A DNA stretch of 64,000 nucleotides from Holtermannia corniformis (Eukaryota; Basidiomycota; Tremellomycetes; Holtermanniales): the NCBI GenBank assembly GCA_001599935.1, contig BCIJ01000006.1, positions 124,001-188,000 of the forward strand, in the 5' to 3' direction. Below the pieces are notes generated by a model. The model searched no databases, was not told the DNA's origin, and worked only from the letters and a program-made list of their open reading frames with translations. The position numbers and the translations under genes were made by a program. The first letter of the stretch is position 1. Every line of letters starts with the position of its first letter. This document shows positions 51,820-62,730 of the stretch, one piece after another.

Positions 51820-52143
51820 GCTGTGCTCTTGTTCTGATTACGAAGCGATGCGCCCTGGTTGATCCCCGCGCCTGATCCGGTCGTGCCGATGATCCGTCCT
51901 GTCTGACCCTGGTCCGATCCTGTCCTGCGGCGCTGTGCGAGTGCAGAGCGAGTGGCGAGTCTGTACACTGAGCCGAGAGATGGTGCGAGCTGGTTGTGAG
52001 CTGAAGACGGTAATGGTATTTGTGCTAAACGCGGTGGCGCTATTACACTCGGGGCCGCGACGCCGATCGGGGTCCCGCATCTCCGATCCCAGTGGCAACC
52101 ATCCGGCTCTGCTCCCCCCCTCCTTCTCCTCACTCGCACCACC
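51820..52143. other. Divergent promoter RAT1 / TVP38
   Basis: About 320 bp between divergent starts, with CCCCCCTCCTTCTCCTC pyrimidine sequence just before the TVP38 start. No exon. Confidence 0.4.
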
Positions 52144-53463
52144 ATGGCAGAGGTAGCGCACAAGGTCAGAACAGCATCGTGGAAACAGATGCTCCTGTCT
52201 CCTACTTGGAACTGGGAACTGGCCGTGCTGGCTGGCGGACTGACTTGGAAGCGATGGGTCAAGCTCTCGGTTCGGAGCAAGGTAGGTTGCGTCGTGCGGC
52301 TGTAGGCGAGCGCTGACGGTGGATGTAGCTTGCAATCGTGTACGTATCGCACAGATCATGTATATGCAGCACGATCATCCGGCTGACCCACTTAGCGCCG
52401 TCATAGCTATCAACTTTGGCATCATCCTCGCCATCATCCTCATCACCCCACACCGCATCGCCGTCTTCTTCAACGACCTGTCGTTCAAACTGCGAGCGAT
52501 GGGCATCCCAGGCATGCTCATCCTAGGTTCACTCGTCGGTGCGCCGCCTCGTCCCACCTTTGTGCCCACTGACATGATTTCACCCACCGTACAGTCCTAA
52601 CGGCGCACCCACCGCTCTTTGGCTCGGCAAGCTCGCTCACGCTGATCGGGTACACGTGGGGGATTTGGCCTGGGTTCTTGATTGCGGCGATCGCCATCCT
52701 CCTCGGCTCGACGTTTGCGTTCCTCTCGATCCGGGTCGGTACCGACTGTCGTGTGTATACGGCTGATCCGGTGACTGCGCGCAGACATTCTTCCTGCGCT
52801 GGATGCGCTCGTTTGGTTCAGGCAAGAATGAAAAGTGGAACGCGTTTGGTCACGTCGTGGTATGGCCCCTGGGCGCGCGTGAGCGCAGCTGACGGCGCGC
52901 GTAGAAGGCAAAAGGTCTCCCGCTCGTCATCATGATCCGGTGGTGTCCGTTGCCGTTTGCGATCAACAATGGGCTGTTTGCAGTGCGTATGTGCCGCAGT
53001 GGATCGCAGGGCACGCTAAGTCATCACCAGTCGATCGATTCAGTCACGCTGCCTCAATTCCTAATCGCGACAATGTGAGTTGCCCTCACATGGCAGCCCT
53101 GACCCCACCAGAATCTATTGCCCACGCCTGCTCGTCTCCGTCTTTGTCGGCTCCCGCCTCGTCTCGCTCACCTCGCCTGAACCGCACGACCCGGTCGTCA
53201 TCTACCTCAACGTGTTCAGCATCCTGCTCAGCCTCGGCGTCTCGTTTGGCGCCGGCTGGTGGATCTACAAGTTGACACTGAGGCAGATGCGCGCGCTGAA
53301 GCGTCAAGGCGGTGATGAGGCGGCGCAGATCTTGGAGCATGAGCAAGAGGGCGGCCTCTTGAGTGATTATAGTGATGACGAGGCCGAGGTCGCGGCCGTC
53401 AGGTTGGCCGTCGACAGGCCGGGCGTGGTCAGGCGGGCGTCGAGTGAGCCGCACGAGGTTTAG
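52144..53463 (+). CDS. TVP38: TVP38-type Golgi membrane protein (SNARE-associated/DedA family)
   Basis: Integral membrane protein of late Golgi/endosomal vesicles; members are linked to lipid scrambling in the wider VTT family. ATG 52144 ([20 protein letters not shown]). Across 45-55 bp introns: [75 protein letters not shown] (the VTT core), [15 protein letters not shown], the hallmark [31 protein letters not shown] and [20 protein letters not shown]. The C-terminal tail is acidic and ends SSEPHEV. About 360 residues. The conserved Arg in the re-entrant loop (IRWCPLPF) is present. Confidence 0.87.
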
Positions 53464-53682
53464 CTGTGGCGCGTGAGGATATGTATGGTATGCTCTGCAC
53501 TGTACTGCTCTGCTCTCGCAGCTCGGGTCCCTTGTCCGGCTGTCGTCCGTACCGTCTTGCCACTCGCCTTCGGCTAAACTGGGTAGCGCAAATAAACCAG
53601 TGCGCGCTTGAGTGTCGCTCACCTCGAGCTCTTACCACTGTACTGCACTTGGTTGTTCTGTACCGCTCATCCCATCCCCACA

Positions 53683-55674
53683 ATGGCACTCCACACTCCA
53701 GTCTACGCACACCCACTCCCAGTCGGCGCACCGATCGAGCAGTACGTTCACCCCTTGCCCACCCACTAACGCTAACCACCTGCAGCCGGTTCAACCCTTA
53801 TTCCGACAACGGCGGCACCATCCTCGCGATCGCAGGCAACGACTTTAGCGTGATCGCGGGTGATACCAGGCAGTCGGAGGGTTACTCTATCCAGACGCGC
53901 TATGCGAGAAAGGTCTTTCAGCTGTGAGTCTGGCTGTGATGGCCGAGTGCAAAGGATGGATAGACCAGCTGCATGTCTTGATGGGTACGATGGAACGCGA
54001 GCTGGAGATTGCGGGATGAGCAGCACTGGTCAAAGGACCTGTGACTCGCTTGGTCGCTCCAGTTGCGAGCTGCTGCCTGTTGAGCTGCTGCCTATTGAGC
54101 AGCTACTGCATCTCATAGCAGTCGCTAGCTGGCTTGAGCTGGTAGTCTCGTCGCGATCTCCTCTCGGATTCGTCAACTCGGATGGCAGCCTTTCCGAGTC
54201 AGGTCCAGACGTAGACGCCCCCCAATCATCAGCTATTTCTTCCGAGGCTTGACCGACGCGCTCCGTCTGTCGGCTAAGGGCGACTAGCTATTTGGACGGA
54301 GGAGTCTACGTCTACAGAGTACCGTTGATCAGAGTTGGCATGCAATGTGGCGCTCGAGACATACGTTGTCGCACGCGCGAACGACGTGAAGCAGTCATAA
54401 CTCCCTCGTAGCTTGGCGGATCATACGCCGTGCGCTGGGGGATCGTAACTGTGCAGCTGATATCTCCCGAGCGCAATGCGGTGGTTGACCAGACGCTTGA
54501 CTTCACGTTCGAGCCAGCTGGCTTGCACGACGCTGCAATGTCAATATTGTGGCGGTCCAAACGAATCCGCAACTGTTTTCCCAGGTGGTTCGGCGGGCTC
54601 AGCTCGTCGATACCTGCCAGCAGCTGTTCCGTTCTCTTTCGATGTCGCTCTAAACATTGTGATGCTTGGTATGGCTCGTGTCCATCGCGGCGCGTCGTCC
54701 TGGCATCACTTGCTAGCCTCTACGCGTTACCGTTTCTTTGCAAGGGACATCTCACTGACCCTCGATCGAGATGATGTAATCACACTTCGGACAATGGCAG
54801 TGCACTAAGCGGATTCAACTAGATCGCGCTTAAGGTGTCGTGGCCACCATCACAAGCTGCTAATTCGATGCCGAGTCTTTCCAGCTTGCTGCGCAGGTCC
54901 CAGTAGCTGTGCTGATCCTTGCAGGACCGACAACGCGGTATTGGCGACCAACGGCTTTGCGGCCGATGGCAACAACTTTGTCAAGCGCGTCAAGCAACGG
55001 CTCGAGGTATGTAAACGGTTGCGACGCTGTGGTCCGCGCGACATCTACTGACGCTTTCAGTGGTACCACCACGCGCACAACAAGCCGATGCCGCTGCGCG
55101 CGATCGCTCGCTTGCTGCAGACAATGCTGTACGGCAAGCGCTTCTTTCCTTATTACGTGCACAACATTCTCGGCGGGATCGAAGAGGATGGTGCGTGGCG
55201 TGCGACGGCGTATGTGCTGACGGCCCTAGGTACCGGCGCGGTCTACTCGTTCGACCCTGTTGGGAGCTATGAGCGCGAAGCGTGCCGTGCCGCCGGTGCC
55301 GCTCAAAGTCTGGTCCAACCGTTCCTCGACAACCAGGTAAGCCAGTCTCCTAGCCTCGACCTGCGCTCACGGCCCAGATCTACTTTAAAAACCAGCAACC
55401 GGCCGAAGGCGCCGAGCCGTTCATCCCTGGCAACCTGCCGCTCGCGACCGTGCTCGCGCTCGTGACGGATTCGTTTACGTCTGCGACCGAGCGCCACATT
55501 GAAGTCGGTGACGGGCTCGAGATCTACGTCGTGTGCAAGCGCGGCCGCGACATGGTCGATCTCGAGGGCGAGGGCCAGCTCCAGTCTGGGATGACGCTCG
55601 AAGAGGTCCCGGGCCAGGGGGCCGAGACGGGCGAGCGCACGTTTTTGGTCCGTAGGAGCTTGAAGCGCGATTAG
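53683..55674 (+). CDS. PRE7: 20S proteasome subunit beta6 (PRE7/PSMB1)
   Basis: Non-catalytic beta subunit of the 20S proteasome. ATG 53683 ([19 protein letters not shown]). After a short intron: [46 protein letters not shown], then after a 1001-bp intron [97 protein letters not shown], and [20 protein letters not shown]. It ends [20 protein letters not shown] and [10 protein letters not shown] are diagnostic of beta6. No catalytic Thr at the mature start, as expected. About 270 residues. It sits tail to tail with the RRM-like gene, 26 bp apart. The long intron is highly atypical here. Confidence 0.93.
53924..54924 (+). other. Exceptional 1001-bp intron of PRE7, coding-like insert
   Basis: Donor GTGAGT follows the codon fragment CT, and TTGCAG precedes GACCGAC, giving a clean LTDN joint. 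It is about twenty times longer than the other introns. The inside contains an in-frame ATG near 53939 ([20 protein letters not shown]) and an open frame 54476-54808 ([17 protein letters not shown], ending TMAVH). Splice-like joints lead from [10 protein letters not shown] over 47 bp to [19 protein letters not shown]. The parts are in different frames, so it is either a nested multi-exon gene or a decayed insertion. No family is recognised. Confidence 0.6.
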
Positions 55675-55700
55675 GCGAGATGCATGACTAGGCTATGTAG

Positions 55701-56686
55701 CTAGTAGACGACCTGAGCGCGGATCAAGAACTCGTCGTTCCAGTTTTTACGATCAAAGTGGGTCATGTGCACTTTGCGCTGAAACTTGTATGCGAGCGCG
55801 ACGGACGGAAAGGTGAGGATGTGCGCGGAGAACAGGGAGCGCGGGAGGCTGCACCGAGCGTAGCGAGGATGAGCCGCTGTTATGACACCCCGAGAAAACT
55901 CACGGCGGGATCTGGACCAGACCTTCGGGACCTCGCTGGAGCTCACAGCCCGCTGCGAGCCTCTGGATCCTCTCCGGTCCTACTTTACCGGGCAAGCCTT
56001 GGATCAAGACTCGTCTCCCGGCGAACCCGGGTTTCATCAACCAGTTGACGTCGATCTCGGCTGGGACGACCAGAGGTTGCCCCTGAGCGGCTCTTGAGAC
56101 GCGCTGGGACGCACGGTAGAGCAGGGTACTAGCCCATTCGGTCGCGGACCGGTTCGTCGTCTCGATCAAGGCCGTGTTGGAGCTCGATCCGTTCGAGGAC
56201 GGGAAGAGCGGTCGCGCGTACAGGAATGAACGGAGCTCTGAAGCGTGCGACGGCGTACGCAGGGTCAAGTGGTATGTCTGGGTTGGGATCGGTGGGTGGA
56301 TCGGCGTCTGCGGAGGCAGGTACGGTGGTTCCGACGTGACTGAGCAAGTGGCGTTCAGTCTGTCCAACCCGAACACGGTCGCTCACGACTGACTCTCGTT
56401 GACGGAATACGAAGCATCGACAGCGCCAGAGTCTTTCAACGCTCGAAGCAGATCGGTCGGCAGCACCGTTCTAGGAATGTTTCGTAGCAGGACATGTCGT
56501 CGATCGAGCGATGCTATAGGCCAGCGCGTTAGGACGGTCGCGAGTGCGCGCTTGACCGCACGACATACACTGCTGTGGTCGGGTTCGCCGTGGCAGGTTG
56601 GTCGCTGCGCTCGAGCTGGCTGCTGCTGCCGTGTTGGCTAGTGACGCCCATGCTTGCTTGATGGGTTGAGCTGCTGCTGCTGCCAT
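55701..56686 (-). CDS. Mitochondrial RRM-like protein, unknown role
   Basis: ATG 56686 gives an Ala/Ser-rich, acid-free presequence (MAAAAAQPIKQAWASLANTA ... RRTRPQQ) typical of mitochondrial import. A GTATGT intron leads to an RNA-recognition-like stretch (HVLLRNIPRTVLPTDLLRAL, KDSGAVDASYSVN). Then ITSEPPYLPPQTPIHPP, YHLTLRTPSHASELRSFLYA and EIDVNWLMKPGFAGRRVLIQ, and a second RRM-like unit (VLIQGLPGKVGPERIQRLAA, SAHILTFPSVALAYKFQRKV). It ends EFLIRAQVVY. Two weak RRM-like folds with RNP1/RNP2 positions occupied by hydrophobics suggest RNA binding in mitochondria; the target is unknown. About 260 residues, three introns. It ends 26 bp from the convergent PRE7 stop. Confidence 0.65.
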
Positions 56687-56831
56687 TGCAAGAGGATGAT
56701 GGTTGATGATTGCAGCCGGTGAAATCACTGGTGTTTGAGAGCTTGAAGCCCACCATGATGTAATGCCCCCGTCAATTATTATTTCGACCCAAACCCCCTC
56801 ACTGAGTATCAAAGTGCGCCACTGACCCCCT

Positions 56832-56850
56832 CCACCACCACCACCACCAC
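56832..56850 (+). repeat. Short (CCA)n microsatellite
   Basis: Six CCA-type units in the presumed 5' UTR of SFT2, 25 bp before its start codon. Confidence 0.8.
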
Positions 56851-56874
56851 TCTACCCTCTGCACGTCCAGCTCA

Positions 56875-57865
56875 ATGTCAGCCAGCGCGCAATCCGCTTT
56901 CAGATCCCAGCTGTCCTCGTTCCGCTGGGCGTCCTCCGTTCAGGATGACAGCCAGCAAGCGCAGGCAGACGCACCCAGCAACCCCGTCAGCCGGCTCTGG
57001 AGCTCAATGAGTGGCTATGTCCCGTTGCGGAGCTCTGAAAGGAGTGATGAAGAGGAGGCCTACTTTGCGCTCTCGGTATGTGGCACAGGTCAAAAATGCA
57101 CAGGCAGGTGCTGACGCCTCGGTCATAGCGGTGGGAGCGGTTCGTGGCGGACACTGGCTGCAGAGTGTGCCCGTGCTGACGCGACATGACAGCTTTCTGG
57201 GCTTCTTGGCGTGCTGCGCGGGCGGCGTAGCGTGCTTCTTCATCGCGTTTCTGTTTCTCCCAATACGTCCGTCGACCTTGACCGTTGCGATCATCCGTGA
57301 CGTCGACCCGCTTCTGCCGAGCTGACGACGGTCATCAACAGTCGCACTCAAACCGCGCAAGTTTGCACTCGCGTTCACTCTCGGCAGCTGCCTGTTTATG
57401 CTTGGGTTTGCGATACTGCAAGGGCCCTTGAACCGTGCGTGTCGTCATGCGGCTCGGGCCGAGGTCGTGCCAGCGATCAGAGCAGGCCGCTCCCAGTTCC
57501 CTACTCTGCGATTTCCTGGCATCATTCGTCCACATGACAGCATCCACCGACACCACCCCAACTGACCACCACAGACATCAAGCATATCCTCTCGGCCGAA
57601 CGCCTCCCGTTCTCGCTAGCCTATTTCGGCTCGCTGGCTCTCACCCTCTGGTTTGCCATCGGCGTCCGCTCAACCATCGGCACCCTGGTAGCAGCCATTG
57701 TCCAGGTCGTGGCGCTGCTGTCGTATTTTGCAGCGTACATGCCCGGTGGACTGACGACGTTGCGGTTCGGTGGGCAGATGGGTGAGTGCTGGCGTGATCG
57801 CGGGTGGACGGTGGCTGATGAATGCTGTAGCGCTTCGGGGGGCTGGGAATGTATTGCCTTTTTAG
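56875..57865 (+). CDS. SFT2: SFT2-type vesicle transport protein
   Basis: Four-pass Golgi membrane protein that assists endosome-to-Golgi fusion with Sed5. ATG 56875 (MSASAQSAFRSQLSSFRWAS). Soluble head includes LWSSMSGYVPLRSSERSDEE, EEAYFALS, then WERFVA. Hydrophobic segments across short introns: FLGFLACCAGGVACFFIAFL, RPRKFALAFTLGSCLFMLGF, LPFSLAYFGSLALTLWFAIG and TLVAAIVQVVALLSYFAAYM, PGGLTTLRFGGQM. It ends LRGAGNVLPF at 57863-57865. The WERF, LAYFGS and SYFAAYxPGG motifs are diagnostic. About 240 residues. A tandem same-strand neighbour (UFE1) follows 124 bp later. Confidence 0.88.
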
Positions 57866-57988
57866 ATAATGTATGGTCGCTGCAGTGCGAGTGCTTGGAA
57901 TGCCACGGACCAAGTCATGACGTGGAACAAGGCCGTGCTGCTCTCCACCTCGCCCGCGTAGCATCCCATTGACATACCAGCACACTCG

Positions 57989-59176
57989 ATGCCCTACATA
58001 GACCACACAGAGACGTTCAAACAGCTCATCCAGTCCAAACGAGCTGCGACTCCGGCCTCGGCAGTCGCAAGAGGCAAACGACCGGCGTCGCCCACAGGCT
58101 CGAGCTCAACCTCGAGGAGCACAAGTCGCGCAAGGGGTGATGACGCGCCCAAGAGTGTCGACGAGTTTCTGCACGAAGCCTATCGGATAGTGCGTCTTGC
58201 TTGCCTTAGCACGTCCAACTATAGACTGACACGGGACAGCACACCCACCTCGCTTCATTGAGCAACCTGCTGAAATCGATCCGAAGACCCTACCTCAGCC
58301 TCTCGGGCCCTCCACCGGGATATAGGCACCAGCGACAGGCCAAGGCTAGTGACGGTGACGAGCTCGCACAGTGGGAAACGGCCAAGCATCTGACGGATCG
58401 GGAGAGGGATGAGATTGATACGAGGGCGAGGATGATCCTGCGGCGATGTCGGGAACGCGTTGGGTTACTCGAGGCTGCTGAAAAGGGTGCGTTGCCGAAA
58501 CGATGAGGGTGGGACTCATGTTCGCTTAGTACGGATCGCGAAAAGTGCTCCGACGCCGAGCACAAGCTTGCTTGGGACGCTCCTGCCGTCGCTCCTGCCT
58601 GCAGCGGCTGCACAGGAACCGGCATCGGCCCAAGCGCTACTCAAAGCCCATCGCGCTAGTATCCTCTGGACGCTCAACAGCCAGCTCGCACAGCTCTCGG
58701 CCACACAGACGAATCTCCAAGACGAGCGTGCGAGCCGGCGTGCTGAACGCACAAAGACGCTCGGCGCTAGAGCCGTCCTGTCGTCCTCTTCCGGGCTCGA
58801 TCTCGCACAGCCCATCATCCCGTCCACCACGAGCGCAATCGATCAGATCCTAACCCCCGCGCAACTCGACCAATTCGAGAGTGAAAACTCTACGCTGCTG
58901 CAATCGATGGAAACCACGCTCTCGTCCGTCCTCGCCGCCGAATCGAGCCTGTTCGAGATCGCGACGCTGCAGTCTGAACTCGTAAGGCACCTGGTGCAAC
59001 AGACCGAGATCACGGATCGACTGCACGACGAAGCCGTCGCGAGCGTCGGAGACGTCCAGCGCGCAAACGAACAGCTGAGAAAGGCAAAGGAACGCGGCGG
59101 CGAGGCCAGGGTGTTTGTCTTTGTGTTCTTGGTCGGAGCCAGTTTCGCCTTGCTCTTTCTCGATTGGTATTCGTAA
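57989..59176 (+). CDS. UFE1: UFE1/syntaxin-18-like ER t-SNARE
   Basis: Qa-SNARE for Golgi-to-ER retrograde fusion. ATG 57989 (MPYIDHTETFKQLIQSKRAA). N-terminal domain: SVDEFLHEAYRI, then LASLSNLLKSIRRPYLSLS, DGDELAQWETAKHLTDRERD and ARMILRRCRERVGLLEAAEK. After a short intron: AHRASILWTLNSQLAQLSAT, LDQFESENSTLLQSMETTLS, and the SNARE coil SLFEIATLQSELVRHLVQQT, EITDRLHDEAVASVGDVQRA, NEQLRKAKERGGEARVFV. It ends with a C-terminal anchor FVFVFLVGASFALLFLDWYS. The layout (RERDEIDTRAR, zero-layer Gln in LVQQTEI) fits syntaxin-18. About 350 residues with two or three introns. Confidence 0.87.
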
Positions 59177-59261
59177 TGTCAACCGTGCGTGCATCCTTTG
59201 CGCTCGATTCCTTTGCACGAGCATTCGAGATGGGGTTCGTGCTCCGCGAGTTGCGACGTAT

Positions 59262-59578
59262 ATGAGGTCATGGCGGCGAGTTGGCGGCCTCTCACTCTCT
59301 TGCTACCACCCCCTAGTGCGGCACTATGCCCGTGTGTCCTGACTGATTCTGTACTGCGCACGGCTGATCCTCGCATCCAGGTCGGCGACTACCCAAACCT
59401 GACCAAAGCCCAACGCCGCTCACTGTTCAACTGCGCGAAACCAGAGGTCCTCGCCCGACGCAAGGTCCAGTGGTCGAAATGCCCCGTGCCCAGCATGGCG
59501 ACGGGAGGGATCGTGCCGTTCAGTGCGGCCGCTAAACAAGCTGAAGAAGCGCGCGAGCGTGCCAAGGAGCCCAAGTGA
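59262..59578 (+). CDS. Small mitochondrial protein, 89 aa, unidentified
   Basis: ATG 59262 gives MRSWRRVGGLSLSCYHPLVR then HYAR, a basic amphipathic presequence. A 47-bp intron (GTGTCC donor, CCAG acceptor) joins VGDYPNLTKAQRRSLFNCAK, PEVLARRKVQWSKCPVPSMA and GGIVPFSAAAKQAEEARER, ending AKEPK at 59578. Two Cys flank a basic helix. The GDYPN and ARRKVQWSK pattern suggests a small respiratory-chain or mitoribosome-associated subunit, but I cannot assign a family. The choice of start is supported by the way it and the splice produce a classical targeting peptide; the alternative ATGs upstream hit stops. Confidence 0.6.
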
Positions 59579-59685
59579 ATGAAAGAATGGCATGATGCTA
59601 TGCTAGTGCCTCTTGCGGTGTCGCGTCGTCGTCTGCTTGGAGTGGTGGGAAATTCACCAGTGGTACTCTGGACGCAGCACCAGCG

Positions 59686-60181
59686 TCAGCGCTCCGCTCG
59701 GTCCGGAACGGAAACAACGCACCGCCGCATATCCCACACATCCTCACTGCTCCCATTCGTCCGTCGCCCAGCCCACCACTCGGCCTTGCGCTTGACCCAC
59801 AGCTGACGCTTGAGGTCCGCAGAGTCGCCCTTGAGCGCCATGCAGTACTTGAAATCGTGAAACTTGTACGTGCAGTCGCGCGGGGCGCCGTGGCGGTAGA
59901 AATTCCGGAGCTGAGGGACGAGGGCTGAGACGTGTGAGCGAGCGTGGTCTGACCCGGTTAAGAAACGCACCATAGCACATTAAGAACTCGTCGCTGCGGG
60001 AGATCAGTATCTCGCTAGCGTCAAGCAGGGCGACTGACAAGAGCCGCATGCAGCCGGGGATATCGTCGGTTGCAGGGTACTGCCGCTCCTGATACCGTTC
60101 CTCGTCCTTCAAGATCTCATCGTACCGTCTCTCTGCCTGCGCACTCGTGCTACTCGACGCCTGTGTACTGGTGCTCGCCAT
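59686..60181 (-). CDS. EMI1: EMI1/DUF3128-family protein
   Basis: Small conserved fungal family; yeast Emi1 is required for early meiotic gene induction and mitochondrial function. ATG 60181 (MASTSTQASSSTSAQAERRY); an in-frame ATG at 60205 would add eight residues. Exons: DEILKDEERYQERQYPATD, DDIPGCMRLL, DEFLMCY, LVPQLRNFYRHGAPRDCTYK and FHDFKYCMALKGDSADLKRQ, WVKRKAEWWAGRRTNGSSED and VWDMR. Paired Cys in a Cx-type arrangement (GC..., MCY, DCTYKFHDFKYC) matches the DUF3128 twin-Cys motif. It ends VVSVPDRAER. About 135 residues with two introns. The next gene on the other strand is 156 bp away. Confidence 0.8.
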
Positions 60182-60337
60182 CCTGATCGTCGCTTGTCGA
60201 CCCATCGACAAGGACTTTATGTCGTTGCATATAATCTGATCCACGGATGCGCCACGTGGCAGGCTGAGCACAGACGTGGGCCGTTGACGCATCTTGACTT
60301 TTCGAAAGATACATCTCACAGTCCAACCGGGTCCAGG

Positions 60338-62696
60338 ATGAACCTACCGGGCACAGAGGGCATCAGGTTCAGGAGACCGACGGCAGGTCCGAATGCTGTT
60401 GCGGAGAAAAAGGTAGAGCCGAAACTGGATCAGTTTGGATCGATGGCCCCCGTTGGGTGGAAGAAGCGGCATACGGGGCTCTTGCAGGATCTCGTCGGGA
60501 GGTCGGTCGCATACTTGGCGGTACTTGTACTAGTCGCTATAGGCTGACGCGTCCTAGACACTCCAAGGGGCCTTTCGTCCCCTCGTTCTCCACCGCGCTG
60601 CGGTTGCTTCTCCTCGTGAGGATGACCAACGCCATGTATGCCAACATTCAAGATTGTGACGAAGGTGCATAACTCTCATGCGGTCGTTGACTGACCTGCC
60701 CAGTCTTCAACTTCTTCGAGCCACTCCACTACTTTCAGCACAACAGCGGCTTCCAGACCTGGGAGCTTTCACCCCAATTCGCGGTCCGAAGCTGGGCGTA
60801 CGTGCTGCTACACTGGCCTCTGGCGCATCTCGGACCCAAGATTCTAGGAATGGGCAAGGTCGGTCCACTCGGTCGCTCGAGCTGCAGTTGACAGGGTCGT
60901 CATAGCGACAGCAATTCTTTGCGCTTCGCATCGCGCTCGGCTTTATCAGCTCGGCGTGCGAGGCTGCATTCTTCCGCGCGACAGTCGACGCTGTAAACGA
61001 GCGGGTTGGTCGCTATGTCTTCTTTGCTCTCACAGCCAGTGCGGGCATGTGGGGTGCCAGCACCGGTACGTCGCCTACGACGTCCAGACTCGTGCCGACT
61101 GACGCTTGCAGCATTCCTGCCGTCGTCTTTCGCAATGTACACTACCATGCTCGCATACTCGTATGCGTTGCACCCGGCCACCAATACTACGACTGGCACG
61201 GCCCGAGTCTACAAGGCGACGTTGGCCTTTGCCGTCGGTGCTATCGTCGGCTGGCCGTTCAGCGCTGCACTGGCGATTCCGTTCGTCATTGAGCAACTGT
61301 TTTGCTTTGCTGGCGAAGTCGTCGTCGGCGACAAAGAAGTGCAAGCGTGGACTACCACCCGCTTTACTCGATTCTCCAAGGCGGTCGTGCTGGCCGCTGG
61401 CATCGCCATCCCAGTCTACGCCATCGACTCGTGGGCCTATGGTCGTGTGACCCTACCCGCCCTCAACATTGTCCTCTACAACATCTTTTCCAAGTCTGGT
61501 GGGCCAGCACTGTACGGCACCGAGCCCTGGACATATTATATCTCCAACCTGTTTCTCAACTTCAACCTGCTCGCCCCGCTCGCACTCATCTCCCTGCCAG
61601 CACTGTACATCACCTCCAGAGTCAACTACCGGCAGCTCGGCAAGACGCAGCAGAAACCAAAGCAGGGCGAGACCAACCCCTACTACCTGCTCGCGCTCCG
61701 TCTCGCGCCATTCTACATCTGGTTTGCAATCTTGACATTGCAGGCACACAAGGAGGAACGCTTCTTCTACCCTGCGTACCCTCTGCTCGTGCTCAACGCG
61801 GCATGCACAGTGTTCATGATCAAAGGCTGGGCTCAGGCGGCTTTCATCAAGATCACCGCGTCGCCGTACCGGGTCGGTTGCGTATACCCATCGCTACCGC
61901 AAGCTGACTGACGCACAGGCCTCGCGCTCATCCATCTTCTCATACCTATCTCTGGCGCTCATCTCCGTGCCAATGCTACTCTCTACCTCGCGCGTCATCG
62001 GCCTCAACCACTTTTACCACGCACCGCTCGACGTCATCCACCACTTTGAATACAAGACGATCCCCTCGATCCTCTCTGCAGCCGGGTACAAGCCCGTCCC
62101 TCCACCCAAGGGATACAACTTTGACGCCGAACGCGCACCAGACCCCGTGTGGGACTACACGCCGCTCGAGACAATGGAGCCCAAGATCAACCTGTGCTAT
62201 GGCGCCGAATGGTACCGTTTCCCTGGAAGCTACCTTGTTCCGACTGGGGTCGAGGTCAACTGGATCAAGAGCGCGTTTGACGGCATGATGCCGCGGAGGT
62301 GGGAGCCTAGCTCGGCGGACGGGAGCTTGCAGTGGCCACGCCCGGAGACGCGGGTCGTGCGTCAAGGTCGGTTCAACGGTGAAAACGTCGAAGCCGCCGA
62401 GGGTGGAACATATGTGCGTGCCTCGTCCTTTTCCGCCGCGCAGGGCTGACAAGCATCCACCGTAGGTCGACCCCGCTCAATGCACCTACCTCGTCAACCT
62501 CTACCTCCCCTCCAAACCCCCCACGCTTCTCGAACCAGACTTCGCCGAGAAGACGTCGGAATGGGATCGCGAGTTCTGCAAGTCGTTCCTCGACAAGGAT
62601 AGCTCCAAGTGGTGGGCGCGGTTGGGCTGGCTTCCGGGCGGTCTGCTCGAGTCTGGGAGGGTGTACGGCGAGTATTGTCTGCTCAAACGCAAGTAG
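60338..62696 (+). CDS. ALG9: ALG9-type alpha-1,2-mannosyltransferase (GT22)
   Basis: ER mannosyltransferase adding mannose to the lipid-linked oligosaccharide, upstream of N-glycosylation. ATG 60338 (MNLPGTEGIRFRRPTAGPNA). After a cytosolic head: RLLLLVRMTNAMYANIQDCD, then EVFNFFEPLHYFQHNSGFQT, WELSPQFAVRSWAYVLLHW, FFALRIALGFISSACEAAFF, FLPSSFAMYTTMLAYSYALH, AFAVGAIVGWPFSAALAIPF, NIVLYNIFSKSGGPALYGTE, PWTYYISNLFLNFNLLAPLA and HKEERFFYPAYPLLVLNAAC. The CDE-F-EPLHY and HKEERFFYP motifs are GT22 hallmarks. The lumenal C-terminus ends ARLGWLPGGLLESGRVYGEY, LKRK. About 690 residues, six or so introns. Works in the same pathway as EDEM at 17-20 kb, though the genes are far apart. Confidence 0.92.
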
Positions 62697-62730
62697 AGTG
62701 CATGCATCAGATAGGATACCACTGTGCTCC

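Noticed and set aside
51150..52352. 400-codon minus-strand frame over RAT1 5' end and TVP38 promoter
   Set aside because: Its start lies inside the TVP38 gene on the other strand. The real RAT1 start is the ATG at 51819 followed by an intron, giving the conserved GVPALF start.
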